Assembly (NCBI GenBank): GCA_016800925.1
Contig: JABCPU010000213.1
Coordinates: forward strand, 1-64,000
Length of the DNA stretch: 64,000 bases
Direction: 5' to 3'
DNA from: Suillus spraguei
Lineage: Eukaryota; Basidiomycota; Agaricomycetes; Boletales; Suillaceae
Below the pieces are notes generated by a model. The model searched no databases and had not been told where the DNA came from. It was given only the letters and a program-made list of their open reading frames with translations. Shown here piece after piece: positions 25,018 to 36,417 of this stretch. Both the position numbers and the translations under genes were made by a program. How positions within the stretch are numbered: the first letter of the stretch is position 1; each line of letters opens with the position of its first letter.

Positions 25018-27078
25018 TCAGTCCGGCACATTTTCTGGCTGTTCTCCCATGCTGCATTGTCGTCAGTGAGGATGTCTGGCCCCAGCAGCATCTTTAACAT
25101 CAAAATGGTCCTCTTGCTTTGTATATCGCGCCTCATGGCCTTCAGAGAAGCTAACGAAAGGCTATTAGGCGAGACTGCTGACCCGGACTGGAAGTGCCTC
25201 CACTTCAGGTCTGAAGGCGACACGGATGCCATTGCCGTCTATATGTTTAATAGTGACGGTGAATGCATCTTAGCCGATGAGAGTGTTGATCGTGTCAGTT
25301 GCTGCAAGATAAGGTTTGTCCGCCTCGTATTGTAAATATCATGAAAGCTGATCCATAGTTAAGACCAGGGTGATGTCAGGTCGGTAGCGGTAGGGTGAAA
25401 CAAACTGACCTGAACCCAATGACCGAAGGACAGGCTTGCTGTTGATGCTGGGCGTGGACATGGATCTGTAAAGGCGCAGAGTTAAAGGTTCGGTATCTTG
25501 CTGGGATCAAGAGTTAAAGTTAGGTCCAGGTGCACCCATCGCACCAAGGAGCACGTGGAATTGATTGACTGACGGTATCCGGCTGTCACCCGTCAGCTCT
25601 GCCATCGACTGGATACCTATGACGTCAAAATACGCCCTTATCGCACCGAATTGATTAACCTGATAACATGGGAGCCACGTCACGTGCACAGCTCTCCACC
25701 TTACCTCGAACATCGCATCGCAGCGGCTTCTTCGCTTGGGAGAGGATCCGACCGACGGCCCATTCTCTCTCTTGGGTCTCAGTCTCAGCCACCTGGCTGT
25801 GCATCCACCCTGTGAACATGCTGTCATCGTTTGGGATATGTATCCTAAGGTGGGACGTGTGGGACACGTTGTATATTGCACGCTGCATCAAGCGGTCAGG
25901 CAGATCAATTCTGTACGAGTTGTTTTCGAAGTCTTCGGCGATCCGGTAAGGTCACACATATTTAGGTAACCATTTTCGCGCTAATCCTGTGAGAAAGTTC
26001 CAATTCTTAATGGCTAAGTACACCAGATCCCCCTTCTGAAATGGAGTGTGGCGTCTGTTCCTTTTAGCGTCTCCTCTTTTGTTCAACTCGCGCACAGATT
26101 ATACTGTCATGCGCCTCCATTGTGGTGCGTTGCATGTTGTGGAGTTACGTTGGAATTCCAGGATACACTGATTGTCCTCGGTCACCCCAAACCATGGCCG
26201 TAGGAATCCTCCCGGTGTTTGTCTCAAACGGTGAGTGTTTCGTGGGCTCAGAATTCGCATGCTTCATTGCAAACTCTATGGCAGCTGCTGTCGATACCCA
26301 ATCTCGCTTGTTGGGCGCAATGCAGGCCCTCAGCATCTGGACTAAGGTCCTATTAGTTCTTTCGGTCGACCTATTAGTGTCTGGGTGGTAAACAATAGAC
26401 ATTTTCTGTGTCACGCCGATGGGCGTATTGCTGTTCATCCAAAATGCGCTAGTGAGTCAGTAGCACGTCCCGGTCACTGACTATATATCTAGGTGTGCCG
26501 TTGTGTTTATCCACATTGGCAAATACCAACTCAGCAACCTCTTTTGAGGTATTAGATGTGCAGCTGGGGGCTAAGTATAACATGCCGCTGAATATATCAA
26601 ACACGAGAGTGATTGAGTGATACTCACCGACCATTTGTCGGGATGTTGGCAGGGGCACCACACAGTCTATGCCAATCATATCCTATGATTTCGATGGCAC
26701 GGGTAAGGGATTGAATAGGCCGTCCGGCCTCTGAGTAATCACTTCCAGTCCGGGTCAGCAGTCTCGGCTAATTGCCTCTCGTTAGCTTCTCTGAACGCCA
26801 TGAGGCACGATATACAAAGCAAGAGGACCATCTTGATGTGAAATATATGGTAAAATGCATGAGTTCCCTGCTGAGTGGTACAACTAACCAGATCTTCCTG
26901 TCACTGGGCTCCTAGAAGAGGTCTCCCGGACGTGAGAAATTGCCATAGAACACATCTCCGCCAACGTCGGCCAGTTCATATCGACCCAGAACATACCGTT
27001 AGAAAGATGCTGCTGGGGCCAGACATCCTCACTAACGACAATGCAGCATGGGAGAACGGCCAGAAAATGTGCCGGACT
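25018..27078. repeat. Inverted repeat bracketing the integrase relic
   Basis: 25,018-25,200 is the reverse complement of 26,998-27,078 plus 26,740-26,840. Shared words are GCTGGGGCCAGACATCCTCA and CGCCTCATGGC...AGAGAAGCTAACG. The right arm is split by about 155 bp that the left arm lacks (26,841-26,997), marking a later insertion or a deletion in the left arm. Confidence 0.75.
25507..26690 (-). pseudogene. Ty3/gypsy integrase-chromodomain relic
   Basis: Minus strand order: MIGIDCVVPLP, VFDIFSGMLYLAP and YIVSDRD (first two acidic catalytic positions of the DDE core); YHPDTNRSTERTNRTL (third catalytic block, E in TERTN); HIPNDDSMFTGW; then EREWAVGRIL and FEVRWRAVHVTWLP, a C-terminal chromodomain as in chromoviruses. 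Frameshifts at about 26,450 and 26,140 and a non-coding gap show decay. It lies 5' of the RT-RNase H relic on the same strand, the wrong order for a single element. Confidence 0.8.
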
Positions 27079-27084
27079 CTCTCA

Positions 27085-27220
27085 TACTTGAGTAGACAGC
27101 AGATCTCTTTTGGGTTGAACGCTCCTGCTTGCAGGGGAAGCAGCTGGGCAGAGCTAAGGCATATCTCAGTGAGGGTGATAGTTCACTACAGCCCCAGCTG
27201 AGTTGTATCGTTACAAGGAG
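27085..27220 (-). repeat. ~400-bp repeat C, truncated copy 3
   Basis: Reverse complement of the first ~135 bp of the repeat at 11,853 and 16,173. It breaks at GAGAGAGT, where the inverted repeat that brackets the integrase relic begins. Confidence 0.7.
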
Positions 27221-27229
27221 ATATGCGGA

Positions 27230-28425
27230 TGGGTGCTGTGGAGGTATCAGTTGAACTTGTAGGTGGGACCATATGATATATATCAGTCGAGCTCGTTGGA
27301 GCTACAGCTTGGTAGATGTTGGTGGCATGGGGTGGAGCAGCATTCTCTTATATATAAGTCGAGTTTGTTGGCTGGGTCACACACATCCTAAGCCACTCCG
27401 AGTACAGTCTGACCCACAACTATCGCTGGACCTTCCTACCTCGGGCCTTGCAGACATGTCCACCATACATCCAATCCATGGCCCCATCACTATCCGGATT
27501 GCAAAGCTCTGGGCCTCTGTACCTCCGGAGAACTGCTGCACAAATCTCCAAACTGTTTTCAGGGATCTACACATTACCCCGTGCAGACATCTCTGCCTCT
27601 CCGGCTATTGGCTCGCTCAGCTCCGTGTTGATAATCTATGCAGTTGTACTTACTACCATGTTTCCGCATGCTCCATACATAGCCGGGGACTATGCGTACT
27701 AATCCTTCCGCACGAGTATATGAAGTGGTCTAGAAACTCCAGCAGACTTTCACTCTGATGATGGCTTTATATGCTTACGCATATCCGTGTTCCTCATGAA
27801 TTGCTCATGTCTATATGACTCTATTGCATTCTTGCCCTCGGGCTCCGGCTCAAGTAATCCTCCAGCTGACGCCTATTGGACCATTCCAGAGGCAAGAGCT
27901 TTGATCGAGCGTTCCGGACTTCCTGCGAATTTCTGCTATCAATCCCGCTCACCTCCGGCTCATTCAATGGCCGTTGGCCACTGATTCGGTTTAGGCCGGG
28001 TGCTCTTCGGAATGGCCTGTACCCATGTGAAACAATCTGCGGTCCTACTCGCCATAGTGGTACCATACCCTCCATTAGATCCACCGCAATTTGCTCCTCC
28101 GGACCTTTTCCGGACATCTCCACTGCTGTTCTCCAGTCCTATTTTCTACACACCTCCAGCTCCTGTGCAGTATCTTCTTCCCCATGACGCTTGGCTTCGA
28201 TGCTTTCCTAGACTACGTACTGCAGGTTGTCGTCTGTCCATTTCACTTTGGACTTGGTACACAAGACATTCCCTTATCCCCGTTTGCCGGACATAATTAT
28301 GCATGATGTTTTCCCGCTCTTCCAGAAGTGGGTCGGCGCTTTGTTAAACAGGGCACTCCGTCCGGGGCACTCCTCCACACCTCACCGGAACAATTCCTTA
28401 GACTTTGTATGATTCACTCAGGACG
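27230..28425 (-). repeat. Large dispersed repeat B, copy 2
   Basis: Reverse-complement counterpart of 10,250-11,850, colinear with it in blocks. It is bordered by repeat C on the left, as copy 1 is, and by the minisatellite flank on the right (28,421-28,478). The wider unit was probably minisatellite - flank - repeat B - repeat C. Confidence 0.65.
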
Positions 28426-28499
28426 TCCGCAAAGAATGCAACACGTGTTGAGCGAGTGCAGTCTGAAGGCAAGTCTCGAGTTTGGCTATCAAAACGGCA

Positions 28500-30405
28500 C
28501 ACCGTAGTTGACGTTCATACGGGAACGGCAACCAACAGGTGGGACCGGCACACCCCTGTTGATGTTCAACCCGGAACGGCAACCCCTGGTAGATCTTCAC
28601 ATCGCAACGGCGGCAAACCTGGGTTGTCGTTGATACCGGACTGGCAAGCCCTAGTTGGCATTCACATTGGAACGACGGCATACCCTAGTGGTCGTTCATC
28701 CTGGAACAGCAAACCCAATTTGACCGTCATACGGAACAGCAAACCTGAATTGACGTTCATACCGGAACGGCAAGCCCTTGTTTACATTAATATTTGCACT
28801 CAAATGGCACACCAAAGGTGACCTTCACACTGACACGGCGGACCTGAGTTGACGTTCATGTTGGAAGGAACGGCAAGCCCACGTAGACATTCATACCAGT
28901 ACAGCAGACCCATGTTGACACTCATTTTGGAACAGTAGCAATCACAAGTTGACGGTCCTACCGGACCGGCAACCCCAATGGACGTTCATATCGAAACGGC
29001 GGCAAACCCAAGTCGACATTTATAACGGAACGGCAAACCCAAGTTGACGTTCATACTCAAATGGCAAACCCACGTTGACGTTCCTACAGCAGCGGCGTAC
29101 CTGAATTGATGTTCATGCTGGGACGGCAAACCCAAATTGTGAACGGCCAACCGAAGTAGACGTTCATACCGGTACGGCAAACCCAAGTCGATGTTCCTAC
29201 CGGAACGGCAAGCCCGAGTAAACGATCATCCTGAGACAACGGACAGCCGAAGTTGACATTTATACCGAACCGGCGGCACACCCAAGTTGACATTCATTCC
29301 GGGACGGCAAACCCTAGTTGACGTTCATACCGGAACGTCACATCCTGATTGACGTTCATTCTTGAACGTCAAACCCATGTTTGGAACGGCAAACCAGAGC
29401 TGACGTTTATATTGGAATTGGAGCAAACCTTAGTTGACGTTCATACCGGAACGGCAAGCCGTAGTTGACATTCATAGTGGAACGACGGCAAACTCCACTT
29501 GATGTTCATATTGGAACGACAAACGGGACTTGACGTTCAGCCTGGCACGGCAAACCCATGCTGAAATTTATACTGGAACGGAAAATGTCACACCTGAGTT
29601 GACGATTATACTGGAACGGCATACCCTAGTTGACGTTCATACCGGAACGGCGGCACACTCAAGTTTATGTTCGTACCGGAACGGCAAACCCTAGTTGACA
29701 TTCATATTGGCAACATGGCAACCCCTAGTGAATGTTCATACCGGAACGGCAAACTCAAGTTGACGTTTATACCGGAACAGCAAAGCAAGTGGGGATGGCA
29801 CAACTGAGTTGTCGTTCATACTGGAACGGCAGACCCAAGTGGACGTTCATACTGGAATGGCACACCTGAATTGACGTTTAAATTGGAACAGCGGCATACC
29901 CCCAGTTGACAGTCATATTGGAACGGTAGCAAACCCAAGTTGACATTCATACCGGAACGGCAAACCCAAGTTGGGAACGGCATAACTGAGTTGACGTTCA
30001 TACTTGAATGGAAAACCCAAGTTGACGTTCATACTACAACGGCCGCAAACTCAAGTTGACGTTCATACTGGAACGGCAAACCCAAGTTAGGAACGGCACA
30101 ACTGAGTTGACGTTCATACTGGCATGGCAAACCCAAGTTCACGCTCATGCTGCAATGGAAAACCCAAGTTGACGTTCATACTGGAACGGCCGCACATCCA
30201 AGTTGACGTTCATACCGGAACGGAAAACCCGAGTTGACGTTCATACTGGAACGGAAAACCCGAGTTGACGTTCATACTGGAACGGAAAACCCGAGTTGAC
30301 AGTCATATTAGAACGGTAGCAAACCCAAGTTGACGGTCATACCGGAACGGCAAACCTAAGTTGATGTTCATACCGGAACGGCAAACCCAAGTTGACGTTG
30401 ATAGT
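28500..30405 (+). repeat. 31-bp minisatellite, array 2
   Basis: About 60 tandem units with a consensus around GTTGACGTTCATACCGGAAC followed by GGCAAACCCAA. Exact 31-bp spacing is visible at 30,202, 30,233, 30,264 and 30,295. Units degrade toward the left end and some carry GGC or ~11-bp insertions. This is array 1 in the opposite orientation and three times longer. Confidence 0.93.
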
Positions 30406-30429
30406 AGTAGATCAACACAAACTTCAGAG

Positions 30430-30860
30430 CCAGCAACACCAACCTTGGCTCTGGGCCGCTTCCTGAGATGGGTCTGGACATTCCAAACCTTCCTGTACGG
30501 TGCGCTGATGGGAGCTATGCTCCCAAGAAGGACTTCTGGAGGTATATTGTCCAGCACTGTACAGAAGCCGATCCTGGACGTGGCCTGCATGTAGCCCTCA
30601 GAGACTGGCCAGCCAAATGCTCAAGGGAAAGAACAAGGCCATCTTCGGCTCGAAGTACCACCAGTGTGCTGTGATCGTGCTAATAGCACACAAAGTTACT
30701 CACCATTTGAAGGTACCAAGGAAACGAGTTGGCATTCCTTACCGCATATACAGAGTACAAAGAAGGTCAACACAGCCCTCCTTGCCGCTGTCAAATGCGC
30801 CAAGGACCGCGGAGAGATTATACCCCACAAGTAGCAGACCCTATAGTACATACTAATTCA
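30430..30860 (+). pseudogene. Fragment of an uncharacterised basidiomycete protein
   Basis: The translation shows LDIPNLPVRCADGSYAPKKDFWRYIVQHC, then LHVALRDWP, KGKNKAIFGSKYHQ, and in other frames VTHHLKVPRKRVG and ALLAAVKCAKDRGEI. This matches my memory of a family of agaricomycete hypothetical proteins (VRLADG...PKK..W..IV...L..PLKDWP). Frames change at least twice, so it is broken. Confidence 0.45.
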
Positions 30861-30894
30861 TGGATTATTTTAGTTCAATTTTGAATGGAGACAT

Positions 30895-31390
30895 ACCTTT
30901 TAAAGGTCGAACGGTCTTGACCGTTCGAACTTTGATTCCACAAGATGAAAGGTACACGCAGTAAGCCCCATGCTAAGGTGAGTTTGAGAGGGAGAGTGTA
31001 CAAGGGGGCAAAACACCTGGAAGATGCGAGTTTTTAGAGAGAGAGGGAAGGTGGCAAAACACCTGCGTTTTGCCCCCTTGAGGACACCAGTTCTTAGACA
31101 GTCAAGAGAGGACAAGGAAGAGCACAACAGAACAAAGGAAGGAAGGGAAGAAGAGAACGGGAACAAACGCACGAACGAAAGAAGAGAAGGAACGAAGGCA
31201 GGAGGCAATCAAAATCGAATAAATCAATACATCTATGGTACCAAGGATGTCTACCGACTACCTCATTGAGGCGGCGAAGGCACCGAGGCCACGACCCCAA
31301 GGCACCATACCGGGATCACCCGGTCTGGGCCCAAAACGGGACCAGGTCGCACGTCACGTGAGCGACCTCACCCGATAAGGCGAATTTCGC
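30895..31390 (+). other. Hairpin-bearing segment, possible retroelement 5' end
   Basis: Two perfect or near-perfect hairpins are present: TCGAACGGTC-TT-GACCGTTCGA (about 30,907-30,928) and GGCAAAAC...GTTTTGCC (about 31,052-31,075). A purine-rich run spans 31,090-31,210. A short frame from 31,247 reads MSTDYLIEAAKAPRPRPQGT and stops at 31,377. An LTR end followed by a gag start is one reading; no ends are confirmed. Confidence 0.3.
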
Positions 31391-31419
31391 CAGCTAAGTT
31401 TATACAGGCAGAGTAATGT

Positions 31420-31840
31420 ATTGAAGAAGTAGTTGATTGTTTGATCACTGATTCCTGTTTAAAGGATAAGTTCTCTTCCCAAGATTGATTCTCTGCTTAT
31501 AGTAACCCCTGAGTTCTTGCCATCAATGGTTAAGTTCTCTTCGAAGTATACCCAAGATTGCCTGGCACTAATCAGCGCTAGGATCAATAATTCCATCACA
31601 ACTGACCAACGCTCTGTGAGTAACACAGTGGTCAGAAATCAAACAATTGACCACTTCATCTATGCTTTACCTACAGTAACAGAGAAATGGTTTGTGGATC
31701 ACCATCAACCAAACCTTCCATGAGCCAGAGTCTATCATCCTGGGGGATTCTTAATTAACCAGGGGTCAGCGATCAAACAAGCAACTGCCTCATCTACATT
31801 ACTCTGCCTGTAAAAAACTTGGTAGGGAGCAAATCCTAAA
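31420..31840. repeat. Repeat D mosaic
   Basis: Pieces of the ~135-bp family (CCTTCCATGAGCC, GAGTCTATCATCCTGGGG, TTCTTAATTAACCAGGGGTC) are joined to the CCATCAATGGTTAAGTTCTC and GGCACTAATCAGCGCT words that recur at 34,510-34,680 and, inverted, at 35,130-35,310. Confidence 0.65.
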
Positions 31841-32700
31841 GAACTCAGGGGTTCCTGTAAGTGGAGTATCAAATTGTTGGGCTCCAGGCATTCTGCCATC
31901 CTGGACTTACCACCAGTCAACTAGAGGCAGGGTTTCCATAGTGGATCTTTGGCGTTAGAAGAGCACACTGTTTCAGGCAAGCATGGGAGTTCTTTGAAAC
32001 CATTGATGGGAAGAACCCGGGGGTTGATGTAAGTGGAGAATCAAATCATTGTGCTCCATGCATTCTGGCGTCCTGGACTTACCGCTGGTCTACTGGAGGC
32101 AGGGTTTCATTAGTGGATCTTTGAAATTGGAAGGACACACTCAATGACTGAAATGGGAGAGGAAATGTGATCTGCCAGATGCAATGACGCGCCGGCCGGC
32201 TGCATTTTTCTTAGTAACAAACTGGCCAGGGCGCTGTCTACAGCCGTAGCAATGGGAGAAATCCAGTATGCCTGATGTAATAATCCACCGGCCAGGTTCT
32301 CCACCGCTACTGAGAATGCAGCCAGACACCACGTATGGCTGCCCTCGGCCGTCTAATGCATACTACTCTTCCACTACAACTTGAGTTGTCGGCCGACATC
32401 CAACCTACATGCCGGCAGATCATTGTGTACCTTCAACCTGGGAGGTCGGTCAGCATTCACTCCGCACCCACGTCCAGTTAACATGTACCACTCTGCAACT
32501 TCAACCTAGGCTGTCAGCCAGCACCCACCCTATGCCTCCAGCCTGTTACCGCACACCACTCTGCTAACATGAGGTATCGGCCAGAACCGAACCTATGTGC
32601 CGGCTGATCACTCTGCCACTAGAACCTGGGCTGTCGGCCAGCACCAACTCTACGCCTCGGCCTGCCTACTTCTACGTACACCGGCTGGTAGACATTTTAC
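31841..32700. repeat. GCCGGCC-rich repeat E, copy 1, and flanks
   Basis: 32,165-32,412 is a direct repeat of 36,176-36,418 (shared words GATCTGCCRGATGCA, GCCAGGGCGCTGTCT, CTACTGAGAATGCAGCCAG). 31,960-32,110 duplicates part of 31,840-31,930. 32,400-32,700 has recurring GTCGGCCAGCAYCMA words. No gene. Confidence 0.65.
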
Positions 32701-32944
32701 GGAAATTTGGCACATCCGCCGTACTGGTTCTACCGTGCTGTCTTGATTGAACTATGTGAAGCCGAAGCCGCCGGCTCAGATCGAGCCTTAGTGCTTATTG
32801 GACCATGTCAAAGTTCTATGCTTCCCATCACCTACTTCTATTACAATATCATAGCGGCGCCAGCGCCAGTCCTCGAGTCTTATATCAGCCACAAGTATAT
32901 GACATACCACTCATTCAAACTGAACTGTAAACAAGGTGTTTATG

Positions 32945-33190
32945 GAAAACCAGATCACCATGCTCTACTTTCAAGGCTTCCATTTATCAGAACATTCCTA
33001 ATTAGGTAAGAGCTTCTGTGTTTCTAGAAACTCCATGATGTATACTTAGTAGTAATGTCAATCATATTGAACCTGCTACAAATGATGGTGAATTAGAATT
33101 ATCTCAATCTTCGCCCCTCGTCGGTGCAATTTTATTGTCACATAAACATTCGAACTCAAACTTTGTTGTTCATTCATCTTTTTCGGGGGT
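32945..33190 (+). repeat. Dispersed repeat family A, copy 2
   Basis: Matches 41,350-41,531 from CTGTGTTTCTAGAAAC to the CATCTTTTTCGGG end, and at its left edge matches 38,860-38,915 (LPFIRTFL-encoding segment). It ends near 33,188, where the copies diverge. Confidence 0.65.
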
Positions 33191-33429
33191 CCCACAAGTT
33201 TTCAACTTAGGAAGTCTTGTAATTTATCAAGTGAAAGAGTTGAGGACTTCAGCCTGGCCAGTGTGGTTACCACCACAGGAATCAAAATCTGTTTCCCTTG
33301 GACTCTGCATGTTTGAAACCTGCTGAACTACAGGTTTTTTCTATCGCAACACATGTTGGCATTCATGCATGGATGGTTTCTTTGGAAGCTCACTGTAACT
33401 GATCTTAGCCAGATAATTGCTACAACCGA

Positions 33430-33679
33430 ATCAAGATCTGCCATCAATGGCGTTCCATGAACCATTTCTCAGTTGCTGTAAGTGGAGCATTGATGAAGTG
33501 GTTGATTGTTTGATCATTGACCCCTGAGTAATTAAGAATCTCGATGATAGACTCTTCGGCTCATGGAAGGTTTGGTCTATGCCATTCCACACACCATTTC
33601 TTGGTTGCTGTAAAGGGACAGGCTTAACAGCATGGATTTCCCTTTCTTCATGTGGGTGCACTCAGGCTTGCGAGGAATT
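33430..33679 (-). repeat. Repeat D unit and left arm of inverted block
   Basis: Reverse-orientation repeat D units, followed at 33,628-33,679 by a sequence whose reverse complement lies at about 35,950-36,005. The solo LTR at 33,680 interrupts this arm. Confidence 0.7.
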
Positions 33680-34184
33680 TGACAAGATTATAGCCGGAGT
33701 ATAGGGGGAAAGAATCCGGAGGGTTTCCGGATGAGTTTCCGATGATGTTTCCGAAGGGAATCCGGAGGATATCCGGAGGAGGTTTCCGAGATGTTTTCCG
33801 GAGGTGTTCCGGAAATAGGGGTTCCGGAAGAGCGGACTAAGATAGGAATCGGAAAGGAATGACAATCCGGTTTATAGGAGTAGAGTAACTTCGGTACAGA
33901 GTAAATTTATTATTTCGACACTCATGACTTGTAGTTTACATGTTGTTCTTATACTAAATATGTGTGGAGTATCTCCGTCATCATCTCCAATGATATGACG
34001 GAGTCTGGAGTCAGTAGCTGTACACTATGCTATCATTGCTATGGATGAGTGTTAGTCTACTCCGCTACTTGACAGGTAGTCCGGTGATTAAGAGGAGTAA
34101 CCTAATCCGGATGACAGGTCACATGACCGGAAATACTTTCGGATATCACTTCCGGATAGGGGCTATCGGACGCAGATTCTAACA
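33680..34184 (+). mobile_element. Solo LTR, copy 2, with perfect target duplication
   Basis: A 505-bp element with TG...CA ends (TGACAAGATTATAGCC ... GATTCTAACA), flanked by gaatt at 33,675-33,679 and gaatt at 34,185-34,189. It is highly similar to 565-1,071. The uninterrupted target is preserved in inverted form at about 35,925-36,005, so insertion followed the inverted duplication of the host sequence, or occurred in one arm only. Confidence 0.9.
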
Positions 34185-34189
34185 GAATT

Positions 34190-36005
34190 GGCATCCTTTC
34201 TTTGCAGGTACACCAGTGCCTGGCACATCAAGCTCTATATAGAGCATTATTCATCAAACATGCGCCAAGCATCACGCCTGCACTCAAAACCGCTCGCGTC
34301 AAGAGTTCTGCCTCAGAGGTAAATCACTTGGTCCTCATCCCAGGCTTGCGAGGCATTGACATCCTTTCTTTCCTTCCACTTACAGCGACCCCTGAATTCT
34401 CGGTATGTAATAAGGCGCATGGCGCTGTGGCATGAGGCTACATGTAATAAGACCTGCCGTGTGGTTTAGCAATGACGAGAGTCAAGGTACTATGCACCAA
34501 ACGGACCATTTATGGTCAAGTTCTCTTCGAAGAACCCCCAAGATTGATTCTCCGCTTATGGCAACCCCTGAGCTTTCGCCATCAATGGTAAAGTTCTCTT
34601 CGAAGAACCCCCAAGATTGCCTGGCACTAATCAGCGCTGGGATCAATAATTTTATCACAGCTGACCAGCGCTCTGTCAGCTACAGCTCGTGAATAGTGTG
34701 CTGGCCGGTTCAATAATATGAGAAGATACTCCGGGCGGCACGTCAGTACATCTGGTAGACTGTGCTTGGCCTACATGTACATACCGGAGATAGGATTCGG
34801 CCGGAGTCTATCATCCTGGGGGATTCTTAATTACTCAGGGGTCATTGATAAAACAATTAACTGTTTCACCAATACATTACTCAGCTCAGCGGACCTAGCG
34901 CCAATATGATTGTCACATTGTCCCCCCACAAAGTTTTTACAGCCAGAGTAATCTATTCATAACACAGTTACTTACAGAGCACTGAGGACCCCTGGTTAAT
35001 TAAGAATCCCCTGGGATGATAGACTCTTCGGCTCATGGAAGGTTTGGTCCATGGCGTGCCACAAACCATTTCTCGGTCGCTGTAAGTGGAGCATGGATGA
35101 AGTGGTTAATTATTTGATTGTTGATTATTGTGTTACTTACAGAGCGATGGTCAGCTGTGATGGAATTATTGATCCAAGCGCTGATTAGTGCCAGGCAATC
35201 TTGGGGGTTCTTCGAAGAGAACTTTACCATTGATGGCGAGAGCTCAGGGGTTACCATAAGCGGAGAATCAATCTTGGGTGTTCTTCGAAGAGAACTTAGC
35301 CATTGATGGTGATGTGACAATCATATTGGCGCTAGGTCCGCTGAGCTGAGTAATGTATTGATGAAACGGTTGATTGTTTGATCACTGACCCCTGAGTAAT
35401 TAAGAATCCCCCAGGATGATAGACTCCGGCCGGGATCCTATCTCCGGTATGTACATGTAGGCCAAGCACAGTCTACCAGATGTACTGACGTGCCGGCCGG
35501 AGTATCTTCTCATATTATGGAACCAGCCAGCACACTATTCACGAGCTGTAGCTGTGGCAGATACACAGTATGCCTGACGTACAGAAGTACCGGCCGGGAT
35601 CTTCCACAAACGATTTCTCGGTTGCTGTAGGTGGAGCATGGATGAAGTGGTTAATTGTTTGATTGCTGACCACTGTATTACTTACAGGGCACTGGTCAGC
35701 TGGCAACCGAGTAATGGTTTGTGGAACACCATAGACCAAACCTTCCATGAGCCGAAGAGTCTATCATCCTGGGGGATTCTTAATTAACCAGGGATCCTCA
35801 GCGCTCTAAGACCAAGTGATTTACCTCTGAGGCAGAACTCTTGACGCGAGCGGTTTTGAGTGCAGGCGTGACGCTTGGCACATGTTGGATAGATAATGCT
35901 CTATACAGAGCTCAATGCGCCAGGCATCAGTGTACCTGGAAAGAAAGAAAGCCAATCCCTCGCGAGCCTGAGTGCACCTGCATAAAGAAAGGGAAATCCA
36001 TGCTG
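34190..36005. repeat. Scrambled inverted-repeat block
   Basis: Outer arms: 34,206-34,346 is the reverse complement of 35,806-35,938 (GAGTTCTGCCTCAGAGGTAA, GCTCTATATAGAGC). Inner arms: 34,510-34,676 pairs with 35,130-35,312, and 34,676-34,920 with 35,312-35,553. The inner order is A-B then A'-B', not the B'-A' of a simple palindrome, so the right half is circularly permuted relative to the left. Repeat D pieces fill the gaps (34,970-35,110; 35,590-35,800). Confidence 0.75.
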
Positions 36006-36417
36006 CTACGCCTGGATAGATAATACTCTATATAGAGCTCGATGCGCCAGACGTCAGCTAACTACATTTTGTTTGTTAACATGATTGCTTTCCTTGGGCT
36101 GCTCATGGGCCAGCGCGCCCAGCCCCCCCCCCCTAAAAACTGTTCATGTTAAGAGTCCTGCCTCAGAGGGAAAAATGATCTGCCGGATGCACTGACGTGC
36201 CGGCCGCCTTCATTTCCCTTAGTAACAAGCCGGCCAGGGCGCTGTCTGCACGCCTGTAGAAATGGGAGAAATGCAGTATGACTCATGTACTTATCTACTG
36301 GCCGGGTTCCACCTTTACTGAGAATGCAGCCAGGACGCCACCTATGGCTGCCCTCGGCCGGTTACTGCATACCACTCTTCCACTCCAACTTGAGTTGTCG
36401 GCCGGAATCTAACCCAC
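36006..36417 (+). repeat. Repeat E, copy 2, ending at the WD40 junction
   Basis: 36,176-36,418 is a direct repeat of 32,165-32,412. The two copies stay alike up to ACCCACAT or ACCTACAT, and then copy 2 passes directly into the duplicated WD40 fragment. A short C-run lies at 36,124. Confidence 0.7.

Noticed and set aside
28500..30405. Regular spaced repeats as a possible CRISPR array
   Set aside because: Units are directly adjacent 31-bp tandem repeats without unique spacers, in a eukaryotic genome.
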